A stretch of 64,000 nucleotides of DNA from Paenarthrobacter sp. A20 (GTDB taxonomy: Bacteria; Actinomycetota; Actinomycetes; Actinomycetales; Micrococcaceae), in NCBI RefSeq assembly GCF_024168825.1, contig NZ_JALJWH010000001.1, forward strand, positions 2,294,001-2,358,000, given 5' to 3'. The notes beneath the pieces are model-generated. The model was not told the origin of the DNA, did no database searches, and was given only the letters and a program-made list of their open reading frames with translations. Made by a program: the position numbers and the translations under genes. Shown here piece by piece: positions 44,157 to 53,643 of this stretch. How positions within the stretch are numbered: position 1 is the stretch's first letter; each line of letters begins with the position of its first letter.

Positions 44157-45254
44157 ATGGGTACTTTTCGGCGCGTCATTTTGCCGGTTGCCTGGTTGTT
44201 GGTTTTCGCGATAATCGCGGTGGCATTGGTCAAGATCGCCTTTGTGGATGGCCTTGAATCGTCCGGCGCGGAGCCGGCCCCGCTGGCCCAAGTGGATATT
44301 CCGGTGGTCCCGGCGACACGGACCACGGTTACCAACACAGTCCAGATCAAGGGCACCGTTCAGAGTGACGCAGCCGAACCGGTCCGGAGCACTTCCGCTG
44401 GCAAGGTCATCAAGATCTTCGTGGACCAAGGTGCCAGTGTCGCCAAGGGAGACGCTCTCTTCCAGGTCAAGGCCGAGCGACCCGTCACCAGCACGGCTAC
44501 CTCCAAGGACGGCACACCCACCACACCCAAGCCGGTGTACGACTACTTCGATGTCCTCGCTCCGAGCGCCGGAACCCTGCAATCCCTGTCAACGCTCATT
44601 GACCAGCAGGTGACCGTTGGCGAGTCCGTGGGCAAGATCGACCCCGGAACGTACACGGTGGCGGGCCCGGTCACCGCAGCCCAGCAGTACCGCCTGCTCG
44701 GCAAGCCCGGTCCGGCGGAAATCGCTTTGGTAGGTGGACCGGCGCCCTTCCAGTGCACCGAAGTGACGCTCAAGAACAATGCGTCCGACGACGGCGGCAC
44801 CACCTCGGGCGGGTTGGCCGCCACTGGTGGTGGTGCGGGGATGGGTGTGGGCGCAGCGATGGTGGGTCCCGGAGGAGGCGGAAGCCAGCCGGAAGAAGGC
44901 GGCACCCCCACGGGAACACTGAGCTGCGCAATCCCTTCCGACCAGCAGGTTTTCGCCGGTCTGGGAGCCACCATGACAGTCAGCGCCGGAGTCGCCCCTG
45001 ACGTCGTGACTGTTCCGCTGACCTCGGTGAAGGGCAGCGTCAAGGACGGCATCGTGTGGATTGCAGGCCCCGGAGGGACTGGTGCCGCTCCCGAGCAGCG
45101 CACAGTGCAGCTGGGGCTCAATGATGGCTCCGTAGTGGAAGTGACCTCCGGTCTGGCCGAAGGCGAGCAGGTCCTTGAATTCGTGCCCGGTGCTCCGGCT
45201 GCCCCGAACCCCATGATGGGGCCGGGCCAGGTCGCCTACGCTCCGGCGGGCTAA
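44157..45254 (+). CDS. Efflux adaptor (HlyD/MacA-like) of an ABC system
   Basis: A 365-residue membrane-anchored protein with one N-terminal helix (VILPVAWLLVFAIIAVALVK). A biotinyl-lipoyl-like half (STSAGKVIKIFVDQGASVAKGDALFQVK) and its counterpart (LAPSAGTLQSL...VGESVGKID) match the MacA type, followed by a beta-barrel portion. A Gly-rich insertion occupies residues ~225-265. ATG 44157 has GGAG upstream. It starts a three-gene operon with a MacB-like ATPase and an FtsX permease, so it probably links exporter and cell wall in this one-membrane organism. Confidence 0.8.
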   Translation: MGTFRRVILPVAWLLVFAIIAVALVKIAFVDGLESSGAEPAPLAQVDIPVVPATRTTVTNTVQIKGTVQSDAAEPVRSTSAGKVIKIFVDQGASVAKGDALFQVKAERPVTSTATSKDGTPTTPKPVYDYFDVLAPSAGTLQSLSTLIDQQVTVGESVGKIDPGTYTVAGPVTAAQQYRLLGKPGPAEIALVGGPAPFQCTEVTLKNNASDDGGTTSGGLAATGGGAGMGVGAAMVGPGGGGSQPEEGGTPTGTLSCAIPSDQQVFAGLGATMTVSAGVAPDVVTVPLTSVKGSVKDGIVWIAGPGGTGAAPEQRTVQLGLNDGSVVEVTSGLAEGEQVLEFVPGAPAAPNPMMGPGQVAYAPAG

Positions 45255-45258
45255 AGGC

Positions 45259-45984
45259 ATGACGGAACCCAAGGAAACACTTGTCAGCCTGCGGTCAGTC
45301 ACCCGATCCGTCATCCTGCCGGACGATCAGCACCTGCACATTCTCCGGGGCATCGACCTCGAGGTGCACAGTGGCGATCACACGGCAATCGTGGGACGCT
45401 CCGGCTGCGGCAAATCAACGCTCCTCAACTTGCTGGGCCTGCTGGACATCCCGACATCGGGAGAGCTTGAGTTCCTGGGCCAGTCCGCTGACCGGCTGGG
45501 CAACAACGCCCGGGCCCGGCTCCGCGGTTCCACCGTGGGCTTCGTTTTCCAGCAGTTCAATCTCCTGCCAGGTCGCAGCGCCTTGGACAACGTGATCACT
45601 CCGCTGTTTTACGCCAAGGGCAAGGAGTTCTGGAGTCGCCGCAATATCGCCATGGACATGCTGGACCGGGTGGGCCTCGCCGCCCGGGCCAACACCATGC
45701 CCAACATGCTCTCCGGTGGCGAACAGCAGCGCGTGGCCATAGCCCGCGCCTTGGTCCGGAAGCCCCGGCTTATCCTGGCCGACGAACCGACCGGAGCACT
45801 CGACGTCGAGACCGGCCAGTCCGTCATGGCACTGCTGGACACCGTCGCCACGGAGACTGCGGCCGCCCTGGTGACCATCACCCACGACACCAACGTGGCC
45901 GCACTGGCCCGCGCCTGCTATCGGCTGGACTCCGGCGTACTCAGTCCACTGCTGGTGCCCGCAGCAGCAGGAGTCAGCGCATGA
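45259..45984 (+). CDS. ABC transporter ATP-binding protein (MacB/LolD type)
   Basis: A 241-residue ATPase. Walker A is GRSGCGKST, the Q-loop is [11 protein letters not shown], the signature is [15 protein letters not shown], Walker B is [12 protein letters not shown], and the H-loop is [20 protein letters not shown] and FQQFNLLP define the LolD/MacB subgroup, whose members act as mechanotransmitters rather than classical transporters. AAAGG lies just before the ATG, four bases after the adaptor gene. It overlaps the permease gene by four bases. Confidence 0.92.
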   Translation: MTEPKETLVSLRSVTRSVILPDDQHLHILRGIDLEVHSGDHTAIVGRSGCGKSTLLNLLGLLDIPTSGELEFLGQSADRLGNNARARLRGSTVGFVFQQFNLLPGRSALDNVITPLFYAKGKEFWSRRNIAMDMLDRVGLAARANTMPNMLSGGEQQRVAIARALVRKPRLILADEPTGALDVETGQSVMALLDTVATETAAALVTITHDTNVAALARACYRLDSGVLSPLLVPAAAGVSA

Positions 45985-47162
45985 CCGGCTTCGTTTCCAC
46001 GCTGGTCGAGGCGTGGCAGGAACTTCGCATCAACAAAGTCCGGATCCTCCTGGCACTCATGGGCGTGGCGTTGTCCGTGGCGGCACTGACATCCGTGGTG
46101 GGCGTCGGGAATCTGGCCCGCGAGGGCTACAAGGTGCAGTCCGAACGAAACGGCGGCCGGGTGGCAACGTTGTCGTTGAGCGTCAACGGACCAACCATGC
46201 CGGACCCGGGGAAACTCGAGAAGGCGTACCAAGGGATCCAGCAGCGCTACGGCATCACCACCTCCACCCACGTCGGTCAGACGCAAGCTGGTTTTCAGTT
46301 TCCCCGCGGCGTGACCGCCGTGAGCATGACCATCGTGGACATCGGCTACGGCATTATCCACCGAGTTCCGCTCCAACAGGGAAGCTGGTTCGCCGCTGAC
46401 GACGGTCAAAGGCTTGCACCCGCCGTCGTGGTGTCCGAGTCCTTCTACAACCAAGCCGGCAGGCCAAACCTCACCACCCATCCCACAATGAGCATCCCCG
46501 GTGACCGGCCAGCTACGGCGGTGATTATCGGCGTCGTCCCTGATACGTACCCCGATACGCCGCCGTCCGCGTTCATCCTCAGCGAGGGTGCGGCCATGAC
46601 GGGGATGGAACCGCAGATGTCCCAGTTCAAGATGTGGGTGGGCGAGGAGCAGGCCGACGCGCTCAAAGCAGCGATCACCGCGGACCTCCAAGGCCAGTTC
46701 CCCGGCTACTACGCCCAAGCCGACCGCATGGACTACGCAGCCTGGGGCGATCCTTTGGCTCCCGTGCAGTTGGTGGTGGGCGGAGTAGCCGGATTGGTCC
46801 TGCTGCTCGGCGCCGTGGGGATGCTGAACATTTCCATGGTCACCGTGCGCTACAGGGTCCGGGAGATCGGCATCCGCCGCAGCTTCGGGGCAACGTCGGG
46901 CCGGATCTTTGTTGGCGTCATGATGGAATCCGTGGTGGCCACCGCAGTGGCCGGCGTGGCTGGCGTCATGCTGGCGGTTGCGGTGGTGAAACACCCGTGG
47001 ATCGAGTCGAAGGTAGCGCCGGGGCTCACTGAGTACCCCGCGTTCCCCATCGACGCCGCTCTCCTTGGATTCGGCGCGGCTGTCCTTGTCGGCGCACTCG
47101 CCGGAGCCATCCCTGCGCTCGTGGCGGTGCGCGTCAAGGTCATCGACGCAATTCGGTTCTGA
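45981..47162 (+). CDS. FtsX/MacB-like ABC permease
   Basis: A 393-residue permease with the MacB plan: one N-terminal helix (ILLALMGVALSVAALTSVVG), an extracellular domain of about 220 residues, and three C-terminal helices including LLGAVGMLNISMVTVRYRVREIGIRRSFGAT, the FtsX signature. It forms the membrane part of the adaptor-ATPase-permease exporter. The start overlaps the ATPase stop (ATGA). Its 3' end overlaps the convergent ATPase gene of a second ABC system by 23 bp. Confidence 0.88.
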   Translation: MTGFVSTLVEAWQELRINKVRILLALMGVALSVAALTSVVGVGNLAREGYKVQSERNGGRVATLSLSVNGPTMPDPGKLEKAYQGIQQRYGITTSTHVGQTQAGFQFPRGVTAVSMTIVDIGYGIIHRVPLQQGSWFAADDGQRLAPAVVVSESFYNQAGRPNLTTHPTMSIPGDRPATAVIIGVVPDTYPDTPPSAFILSEGAAMTGMEPQMSQFKMWVGEEQADALKAAITADLQGQFPGYYAQADRMDYAAWGDPLAPVQLVVGGVAGLVLLLGAVGMLNISMVTVRYRVREIGIRRSFGATSGRIFVGVMMESVVATAVAGVAGVMLAVAVVKHPWIESKVAPGLTEYPAFPIDAALLGFGAAVLVGALAGAIPALVAVRVKVIDAIRF

Positions 47163-47832
47163 CCTCCTCGGTGAGCCGGCCCTGCTGCAGGCGGAAGCAC
47201 CGTTCAGTCTTTTTCGCCAGGCTCCGGTCATGGGTGACCACCAGGATGGTGGTGTTGTGGTCGCGGCTCAGCGAGCTCAGCAGTTCGATGATGTGCTCAC
47301 CGGTCTGTTCGTCCAGGTTGCCGGTGGGCTCATCGGCCAGGATCAGCTTGGGCTCGTTGGCCAGCGCCCGGGCAATCGCCACACGCTGCTGCTCGCCGCC
47401 GGAAAGCCGGTTGGTCCGGCGTGAGTGCTTCTCAGGATCCAATTGCACTTGCTCCAGCAACTCCTTGGCACGCTGCAGCCTGGCCGCCTTGCGGACGCCC
47501 GCGAATTCCATGGGCAGCATGACGTTGTCTACGGCACTGAGGTTGGGGATCAGGTTGAACTGCTGGAACACGAAGCCGATGTCCCGGCGCCGGTACTCGG
47601 TCAACTTGCCGTCCGGGAGCCCGGCCAAGCTGACGCCATCCACGACGACGTCACCTGAGGTGGGCTTGTCCAGCGCACCCAGGAGGGACAACAGCGTGCT
47701 CTTGCCGCTGCCGCTCTTGCCGACAATGGATGCCAGCGAACCCTTTTCGAGTTCGAAGCTCACACCGTTGACGGGCTTGATGGTCCGGTCACCGGACTTG
47801 AACTGACGGACCAGGTCCTTGACTACGATCAC
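47140..47832 (-). CDS. ABC transporter ATP-binding protein (MacB/LolD type)
   Basis: A 230-residue ATPase with [53 protein letters not shown] and VTHDRSLAKK. It is the partner of the FtsX permease whose stop lies two bases before its GTG; GAGGAG within the permease end serves as its ribosome-binding site. The two ABC systems converge here. Sequence divergence from the plus-strand ATPase shows that they are not a recent duplication. Confidence 0.9.
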   Translation of the reverse strand: MIVVKDLVRQFKSGDRTIKPVNGVSFELEKGSLASIVGKSGSGKSTLLSLLGALDKPTSGDVVVDGVSLAGLPDGKLTEYRRRDIGFVFQQFNLIPNLSAVDNVMLPMEFAGVRKAARLQRAKELLEQVQLDPEKHSRRTNRLSGGEQQRVAIARALANEPKLILADEPTGNLDEQTGEHIIELLSSLSRDHNTTILVVTHDRSLAKKTERCFRLQQGRLTEEVRTELRR

Positions 47833-47834
47833 GG

Positions 47835-49289
47835 CTATTCTCCTCGGAGTACTTCGATGGGACGGATGCGGGCGGTCAGCAATGCCGGGACCAGCGCGCC
47901 GATGATGGCAACCGCGAACACCGCTGCGATGCCTGCAGCGAGGACGCCGGGGGAGACGCTGGCAGTCACGGAGGTGAGCAGCTGGGAGGCGCCACCGAAC
48001 GGACCACCTTGGCCGCCGCCGGGCAAGCCGCCACCGCCAGGTACCGCGCCGTTTGGCATGGCCCCTGCGAGACCCCCGCCGCGCTGGGTGGTGGTGGCCG
48101 CCGTCGTGGTTGTGTTCGAACTGATGAGCGCGGACGCAATGCCGCCGCTGGCCAGTGAAGCGATCACCGCACCCACCACGCTTCCAAGAGCTACAAGAAC
48201 CAGTGACTCGAGGACGAACTGCAGGCCGATGGTGCGGTTGCGGGCACCGATCGCCTTGAGGACACCGATTTCGCGGCGGCGCTCGCGGACCAGCATGACC
48301 ATGATGAGCAGGATGATGATGCCGGCGGTGGCGAGGGCCGCGATGAAGGCGATCAGCGAGATGTTCTTGACGCTGTCCAGTGAGCTGACGGCGGTTTCGA
48401 GGTTGCGCTGGCCCTGGGTCACGTCCGCCTTGTCCGTGCCGAGTGCGTCCTGGACAGCGGTCTTGGTGCTGTCCACGTTTTCCATGCTGTTGACCGTGAC
48501 GATCATGCTGGAGAGCTCATCCGGGGTTTCGGCCAGTGCCTGCGCTTCCGGCAGGGCGACGTAGACGGCGTTGTTGCCGAACGTGGTGCCGGCGTCGAAG
48601 ATGCCTGACACGGTGAACGTCTTGTCCTGGATGGTGAAGGTGGAGCCCACCGTCAGGCTGTTCTTCTCCGCAAGCGAGGTGCCCACAAGTGCCTTCGCTT
48701 CGGCTGCGGTGTAGTCGCCCAGCCCGGTGCCGCTGGTGATGTCCAAGGCCTTGCCCGTGCTGTCCACTTCGGCGCCGATACCCGTCGCGGTGATCGGAAG
48801 CGTGCGTACCGGCTGGGTGGTGCTGCCTGTTGTTCCGGCGGAGCCGTTGCGGTTGCCCAGCGTACCGGCGTCGACGGCGGCCGTCAGGTTCGTGGTGACC
48901 GTCGCCTGTTGTCCGCCGGGACCGAAACCGCCGCCCGGGCCCTGCTGGGTGGTGCCGGTTGTTGAATCCGTGGTTCCGGTGGTCACCGTCTGGAGGCGCA
49001 CTGCCTTGGTACCAACGACCGCCGTCACGTTGGCGACCGAAGCCGCAGTCTCAGCTTCCGCCGTCGTGAGTGGTTCGCCGCCGCCTTCGAAGCCCTGGCC
49101 ACCGGCCGGATTCACCGTCAAGGTGGTGCCCACGGAAGCGTTGAGCTCCTGGACCTTGGCACCCACGGCCTGATTGGCGACCAGCATGGCCAAGGCCAAA
49201 CCGATGGCTACGGCCAGCACGACAACGACCGCCGCCGTTCTGATTTTGTTGCGGAAGGCGTTGCCTACGCTCCGGGCAAGGACGCTCAC
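47835..49289 (-). CDS. FtsX/MacB-like ABC permease with low-complexity inserts
   Basis: A 484-residue permease: N-terminal helix, large extracellular domain, three C-terminal helices with VRERRREIGVLKAIGARNRTIG, the FtsX motif. Two low-complexity inserts stand out: a Thr/Gly/Gln stretch (about residues 110-140) in the extracellular domain and a Gly/Pro-rich stretch (GGGGLPGGGQGGPFGG) in the loop before the last helix. GTG 49289 is preceded by AGAGGAGA; ATG 49310 is an alternative. It may work without its own adaptor or share the one at 44157. Confidence 0.85.
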   Translation of the reverse strand: MSVLARSVGNAFRNKIRTAAVVVVLAVAIGLALAMLVANQAVGAKVQELNASVGTTLTVNPAGGQGFEGGGEPLTTAEAETAASVANVTAVVGTKAVRLQTVTTGTTDSTTGTTQQGPGGGFGPGGQQATVTTNLTAAVDAGTLGNRNGSAGTTGSTTQPVRTLPITATGIGAEVDSTGKALDITSGTGLGDYTAAEAKALVGTSLAEKNSLTVGSTFTIQDKTFTVSGIFDAGTTFGNNAVYVALPEAQALAETPDELSSMIVTVNSMENVDSTKTAVQDALGTDKADVTQGQRNLETAVSSLDSVKNISLIAFIAALATAGIIILLIMVMLVRERRREIGVLKAIGARNRTIGLQFVLESLVLVALGSVVGAVIASLASGGIASALISSNTTTTAATTTQRGGGLAGAMPNGAVPGGGGLPGGGQGGPFGGASQLLTSVTASVSPGVLAAGIAAVFAVAIIGALVPALLTARIRPIEVLRGE

Positions 49290-49433
49290 GTTTCTCCTCT
49301 TGACCTGCATGTTCGTTCGTCCCGCTGAATGCGGGCCGCAGATCCAAGACTGCTGAGTGCTGCTGTGCTGCACACCAGCCGAAGCTATGCGTGGGCTGTG
49401 AAAGCACCCGCGCCTGCCGTTTGAGGCAAGCGA

Positions 49434-49467
49434 AAGCCCCGGCCCGCCTGCTGGCGGACCGGGGCTT
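49434..49467 (-). terminator. Terminator of the sugar-transport operon
   Basis: Fifteen-base arms (49434-49448, 49453-49467) pair with one mismatch around TGCT, 22 bases past the binding-protein stop codon, and are followed on the minus strand by TTTCGCTTG. Confidence 0.75.
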
Positions 49468-49489
49468 GCTGTCTTGCTGTGAAGAGGTG

Positions 49490-50587
49490 CTACTTGGTGA
49501 TCGGGCCGAGTACCGGATCGTCAACGTAAGCGGTCTTGACGTTCTCCAGCGTCACGATCTGTGGCGGGAGGAGGTACGCGGGGACGGTCTTGACGCCGTT
49601 GTTGTAGGAGTCCTTGTCGTTGATTTCCAGTTCCTTGCCGGCCTGGAGGTCCTTCACCATGGTGATGGCGTGCTCAACGAGCTTGCGGGTGTCCTTGTTG
49701 ATGGTGGAGTACTGCTCGCCTGCCATGATCGACTTCACGGACTCAACTTCGGAGTCCTGGCCGGTGACAACCGGGAGCGGCTTGCCGGCGGCCCTGACGG
49801 ACGTCAGCACTGCACGGGCCAAGGTGTCGTTCGGGGACAGGACGCCGTCCAGGGAAGCGGTGCCATAGCTGCCGGTGAGCAGCGTGTCAGCGCGACGCTG
49901 GGCGTTTTCTGCCTTCCATCCCTGGGTAACAGCCTGCTCGAACGAGGTCTGGCCCGAAACAACCTTGAGGGTGCCGTCGTCGATCTTCGGCTTCAGGACG
50001 CTCATGGCGCCGTCGAAGAAGACCTTCGCATTGGCATCATCCGGGGAGCCGGCGAAGAGTTCGATGTTGTACGGACCCGTCGCCTTCTTGGCCTTCATGC
50101 CGTCCAACAGGGCCTGGCCCTGCAGTTCGCCAACCTTGAAGTTGTCGTAGGCCACGTAGTAGTCCACGTTCTCGGTGTTGAGGAGCAGGCGGTCGTAGGC
50201 GATGATCGTGGCGCCGGATTCCTTGGCCTGCTGGAGCTGGGTACCCAGCTGGGCGCCGTCGATGGCTCCCACGATGATGACCTTGGCGCCCTTGGTGACC
50301 ATGGCGCTGATCTGGTTCTGCTGCTCGGATACGCCGCCGTTGGCGAACTGTACGTCCGCCTTGAAGCCGGCGCTGGTGAGGCCGTCGTTGAACAGCTTCT
50401 CCGCGAGGACCCAGTTTTCACTGGTCTTCTGCGGAAGTGCGACGCCGATCAGCGAGTCCTTGGGGAACGCTTCCCCGCCTGCTGTGCTGCTGCTTGAGCC
50501 GCTGTCAGTGCGGCCGCAGGCTGTCAGCGCCAGTGCCGCGATGGCAGCGACTGCTGCTGCCTTTCCTGCTTTACCAAACATTCGCAT
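49490..50587 (-). CDS. chvE: Sugar-binding lipoprotein (ChvE-like)
   Basis: A 365-residue periplasmic-binding-type lipoprotein with signal and lipobox LALTACG (Cys about 24). The ChvE-type features are LIGVALPQKTSENWVLAEKLF, TIIAYDRLLLNTENVDYYVAYDN with the conserved YDR/YVAYDN blocks, and VVTGQDSEVESVKSI. Relatives bind monosaccharides such as glucose, galactose, xylose or arabinose. It is the last gene of the ROK-ATPase-permease-binding-protein group. The start is uncertain between ATG 50587 and GTG 50599; neither has a strong ribosome-binding site. Confidence 0.85.
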   Translation of the reverse strand: MRMFGKAGKAAAVAAIAALALTACGRTDSGSSSSTAGGEAFPKDSLIGVALPQKTSENWVLAEKLFNDGLTSAGFKADVQFANGGVSEQQNQISAMVTKGAKVIIVGAIDGAQLGTQLQQAKESGATIIAYDRLLLNTENVDYYVAYDNFKVGELQGQALLDGMKAKKATGPYNIELFAGSPDDANAKVFFDGAMSVLKPKIDDGTLKVVSGQTSFEQAVTQGWKAENAQRRADTLLTGSYGTASLDGVLSPNDTLARAVLTSVRAAGKPLPVVTGQDSEVESVKSIMAGEQYSTINKDTRKLVEHAITMVKDLQAGKELEINDKDSYNNGVKTVPAYLLPPQIVTLENVKTAYVDDPVLGPITK

Positions 50588-50641
50588 ATCTTGGTTCACT
50601 TTCTGTGTGGGTGGGGTGGAGCGAGTCTGTCAGGAAGCGGA

Positions 50642-51910
50642 TCACGCTTCCTTGGAGATGACCTCTTTGGTGGATGTGGTTTCGTCCGGCTTGATCTCGT
50701 TATTGCGCTGGAAGCTCTTCAGCAGCAGGCCGGTAATGGACCGCTTGCCCTGGGACTTGTTGTAGACATCGAAAGCGACTGCAGCCAGGAGCACCAGGCC
50801 CTTGATGATCTGGGTGAGGTCGGCGCCGACACCCAGGAGCTGGAGGCCGTTGTTGAGGACGGCCATGACCAGGCCACCGACGATCGAGCCGATCACGGTA
50901 CCGACACCACCGGTAACGGCAGCGCCACCGATGAAGACGGCCGCAATGGCATCCAATTCCCAACCGACGCCGTCGAACGGGCCGGAAGCAGTGGAGCGGG
51001 CAACGAAGATCATGCCGGCAAGGCCGGCCAGGATGGACATGTTCATCATGACCATGAAGTTGACCTTCTTTGACTGCACGCCGGACAGCTCAGCTGCGTG
51101 GCGGTTGCCACCCACCGCGTAGACGTGGCGGCCGAGGACCGTCTTGTCAGCGATGAAACCGTAGATGAGCACCAGCACGGCAAGGATCAGGCCGGGGATG
51201 GGGAAGGACGTTCCGGGGCGGCCAGTAGCGAACAGGTACGTCGCGTAGAGGATGGCACCGCAGATCAGCACCAGCTTGGTGACCTCAACCCAGAGCTCGG
51301 GAACATCGGCGCCTAGTGCCTTGTTGGCTGCACGGGCACGCAGGGACATGATGACCACCAACGCTGCCGCCGCAATGCCAATGAGCAAGGTGAGGTTGTT
51401 GAAGCCGGTGTTCGGGCCGATTTCGGGCAAGTACCCGGAACCAATGAACTGGAATTCCTTGGAAACGGGGATGGTGTTGGACTTGCCCACGAACTGGTTG
51501 AAGCCGCGGAACAACAGCATGCCGGCCAGCGTCACGATGAAGGCAGGTATGCCCACATACGCTGTCCATAGCCCTTGCCAGGCGCCGATCACTGCTCCAA
51601 GGAGCAGGCCGAAGAGCACACCCGCCCACCAAGGCAGGCCCCAGTCCCGCATGGCGAGGGCCACCGAAACCCCCACGAACGCGGCTACGGAACCGACGGA
51701 GAGATCGATGTGGCCGGCGATGATCACCAGGACCATGCCGATGGCCAGGATCAGGATGTAGGAGTTGCCGTTGAACAGGTTGATCACGTTACCGGGGGTC
51801 AACGTGCGGCCCCCGGTGAAGATCTGGAAGAAGACGATAAGTGCCACCAGGGCGAAGATCATGCCAAACTGGCGGGTATTGCCACCAAATAGCTTCTTGA
51901 GCGCGTTCAT
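50642..51910 (-). CDS. gguB: Multiple-sugar ABC transporter permease (GguB-like)
   Basis: A 422-residue permease of the BPD_transp_2 (RbsC/XylH) class with about ten helices. Conserved text includes ILAIGMVLVIIAGHIDLSVGSVAAFVG, the standard motif, and GRHVYAVGGNRHAAELSGV in the cytoplasmic loop. The length and the XylH-like extra loop suit GguB. AAGGA precedes the ATG. It pairs with the ATPase gene 44 bp upstream. Confidence 0.88.
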   Translation of the reverse strand: MNALKKLFGGNTRQFGMIFALVALIVFFQIFTGGRTLTPGNVINLFNGNSYILILAIGMVLVIIAGHIDLSVGSVAAFVGVSVALAMRDWGLPWWAGVLFGLLLGAVIGAWQGLWTAYVGIPAFIVTLAGMLLFRGFNQFVGKSNTIPVSKEFQFIGSGYLPEIGPNTGFNNLTLLIGIAAAALVVIMSLRARAANKALGADVPELWVEVTKLVLICGAILYATYLFATGRPGTSFPIPGLILAVLVLIYGFIADKTVLGRHVYAVGGNRHAAELSGVQSKKVNFMVMMNMSILAGLAGMIFVARSTASGPFDGVGWELDAIAAVFIGGAAVTGGVGTVIGSIVGGLVMAVLNNGLQLLGVGADLTQIIKGLVLLAAVAFDVYNKSQGKRSITGLLLKSFQRNNEIKPDETTSTKEVISKEA

Positions 51911-51954
51911 TGTTTTGGTCCTTGTGTCAGGATGGGGCGAGTCTGGGCCAACGG

Positions 51955-53511
51955 TCAGGCGGTTTTGCGGGCGGAAGTCATGAGTTTCATGAGGCTTTCC
52001 TGGCTTGCTTCGTTTTTGTCCAGGACGCCGGTGATGGCGCCTTCGAAGATGGTGTAGATACGGTCGGACAGGCCCAGGAGCTCAGGGAGTTCCGAGGAAA
52101 TGACAATCACTCCCTTGCCCTGGTTCGCGAGCCTCTGGATGATTCCGTAGATCTCGTACTTGGCACCTACGTCGATTCCGCGGGTGGGTTCGTCCAGGAT
52201 CAGGAGGTCGGGGTCGGTGAACATCCACTTGGCCAGCACAACTTTCTGCTGGTTGCCGCCGGAGAGTTTGGCCACGCCTTCCTCAACCGACGGGGTCTTG
52301 GTCCGCAGTGACTTCCGGTACTCCTCCGCCACCGTGAACTCCTTGCGCGTATCCACCACCGAGTAGTTGCTGATTTTGTTCAGTGCCGCGGAAACCGTGG
52401 TGGTCTTGATGTCGTCCAGCAGGTTCAGCCCCAAGGACTTGCGGTCCTCAGTGACGTAGCCCAGGCCGGCGTCGATGGCCTGCTTGACGCTGCGGAGGTG
52501 GACCGGCTTGCCGTCCTTGTACACCTGGCCCTTGATGAAGCGGCCGTAGGAGTGGCCAAAGAGGGAGCGGGCCAACTCCGTGCGGCCGGCGCCCATGAGC
52601 CCTGCGAAGCCGACGATTTCGCCGCGGCGCACAAAGAAGTTGGAACCTTTGCAGATCAGGCGGTCCGAGATCTGGGGGTGTCCCACGGTCCAGTCCTTGA
52701 CCTCGAAGAACACCTCGCCGATCGTGGGTTCGTGGTCCGGGAAGCGGGACTCGAGCGTCCGGCCAACCATGCCCTTGATGATGCGGTCCTCGTCCACGCC
52801 ATCACGCTTGACGTTCAAGGTCTCGATGGACTTGCCGTCACGGATGATGGTGATCTCGTCCGCGATCTGTTCGATCTCGTTGAGCTTGTGGGAAATGATG
52901 ATCGAGGTGATGCCCTTGCCTTTGAGGCCCAGGATCAGGTCCAACAGGTGCTGGGAATCGGATTCGTTCAGCGCTGCGGTGGGCTCGTCCAGGATCAGCA
53001 GGCGAACGGACTTGTTCAGGGCCTTGGCGATTTCCACCAGCTGCTGCTTGCCGACGCCGATTTCCTTGATGGGGGTATCGGGATCCTCGCGCAGGCCAAC
53101 GCGGGCCAGCAGTTCGAGGGAACGCTTGCGGGCCTCGGTCCAGTCGATCACGCCCCACTTGGTGGGTTCGTTTCCGAGGAAGATGTTTTCCATGATGGAC
53201 AGTTCCGGGATCAGGGCCAGTTCCTGGTGAATGATCACGATGCCGGCCGCTTCACTGGCGCGGATGTCCTTGAACTGCTGGGTTTCGGCTTGGTACACGA
53301 TGTCGCCGGTGTAGCTTCCGTACCCGTAAACGCCGGAAAGAACCTTCATGAGCGTGGACTTGCCGGCGCCGTTTTCCCCGCAGATTGCGTGGATTTCGCC
53401 GGCCATCACACGCAGGCTCACGTTCGACAAGGCCTTCACGCCGGGGAATTCCTTCGTGATCGAGCGCATCTCCAAAAGGATGGGATCACCTTGCGTGTCG
53501 AGGGATGTCAT
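51955..53511 (-). CDS. gguA: Multiple-sugar ABC transporter ATP-binding protein (GguA-like)
   Basis: A 518-residue tandem ATPase as usual for monosaccharide importers. The first domain has [31 protein letters not shown] and [13 protein letters not shown]; the second has [18 protein letters not shown] in the degenerate P-loop position, [15 protein letters not shown] and [14 protein letters not shown]. The degenerate second Walker A is normal for the family. AAGGG lies just before the ATG. A TTGACG/TTTACT promoter lies in the 129-bp gap after the ROK gene. Confidence 0.92.
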   Translation of the reverse strand: MTSLDTQGDPILLEMRSITKEFPGVKALSNVSLRVMAGEIHAICGENGAGKSTLMKVLSGVYGYGSYTGDIVYQAETQQFKDIRASEAAGIVIIHQELALIPELSIMENIFLGNEPTKWGVIDWTEARKRSLELLARVGLREDPDTPIKEIGVGKQQLVEIAKALNKSVRLLILDEPTAALNESDSQHLLDLILGLKGKGITSIIISHKLNEIEQIADEITIIRDGKSIETLNVKRDGVDEDRIIKGMVGRTLESRFPDHEPTIGEVFFEVKDWTVGHPQISDRLICKGSNFFVRRGEIVGFAGLMGAGRTELARSLFGHSYGRFIKGQVYKDGKPVHLRSVKQAIDAGLGYVTEDRKSLGLNLLDDIKTTTVSAALNKISNYSVVDTRKEFTVAEEYRKSLRTKTPSVEEGVAKLSGGNQQKVVLAKWMFTDPDLLILDEPTRGIDVGAKYEIYGIIQRLANQGKGVIVISSELPELLGLSDRIYTIFEGAITGVLDKNEASQESLMKLMTSARKTA

Positions 53512-53578
53512 CAGCCCTTACGCCTCCAATGCATGACTTCGTTGTCGGCCCCGCAGTGGCGAGGCTGTCTGATGAAAA

Positions 53579-53608
53579 AGTAAACTGGATCACGGCCCTT
53601 GTCGTCAA
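53579..53608 (-). promoter_or_regulatory. Predicted promoter of the sugar-transport operon
   Basis: TTGACG (53608-53603) and TTTACT (53584-53579) on the minus strand are 18 bp apart, 68 bp before the ATPase ATG. Confidence 0.45.
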
Positions 53609-53629
53609 GACTTGAACGCAAGAGCCAGC

Positions 53630-53643
53630 TAACGATTTCGTTA
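53630..53643. promoter_or_regulatory. Palindrome TAACGATTTCGTTA, candidate ROK operator
   Basis: Perfect 6-bp arms around TT lie 21 bp upstream of the predicted -35 element and overlap the stop codon of the ROK gene. Repressors of this family bind AT-rich palindromes; the position would suit control of the transporter operon. Confidence 0.4.

Noticed and set aside
45918..47231. 437-codon minus-strand frame across the FtsX permease
   Set aside because: Shadow frame rich in His, Arg and Gly with no family resemblance.
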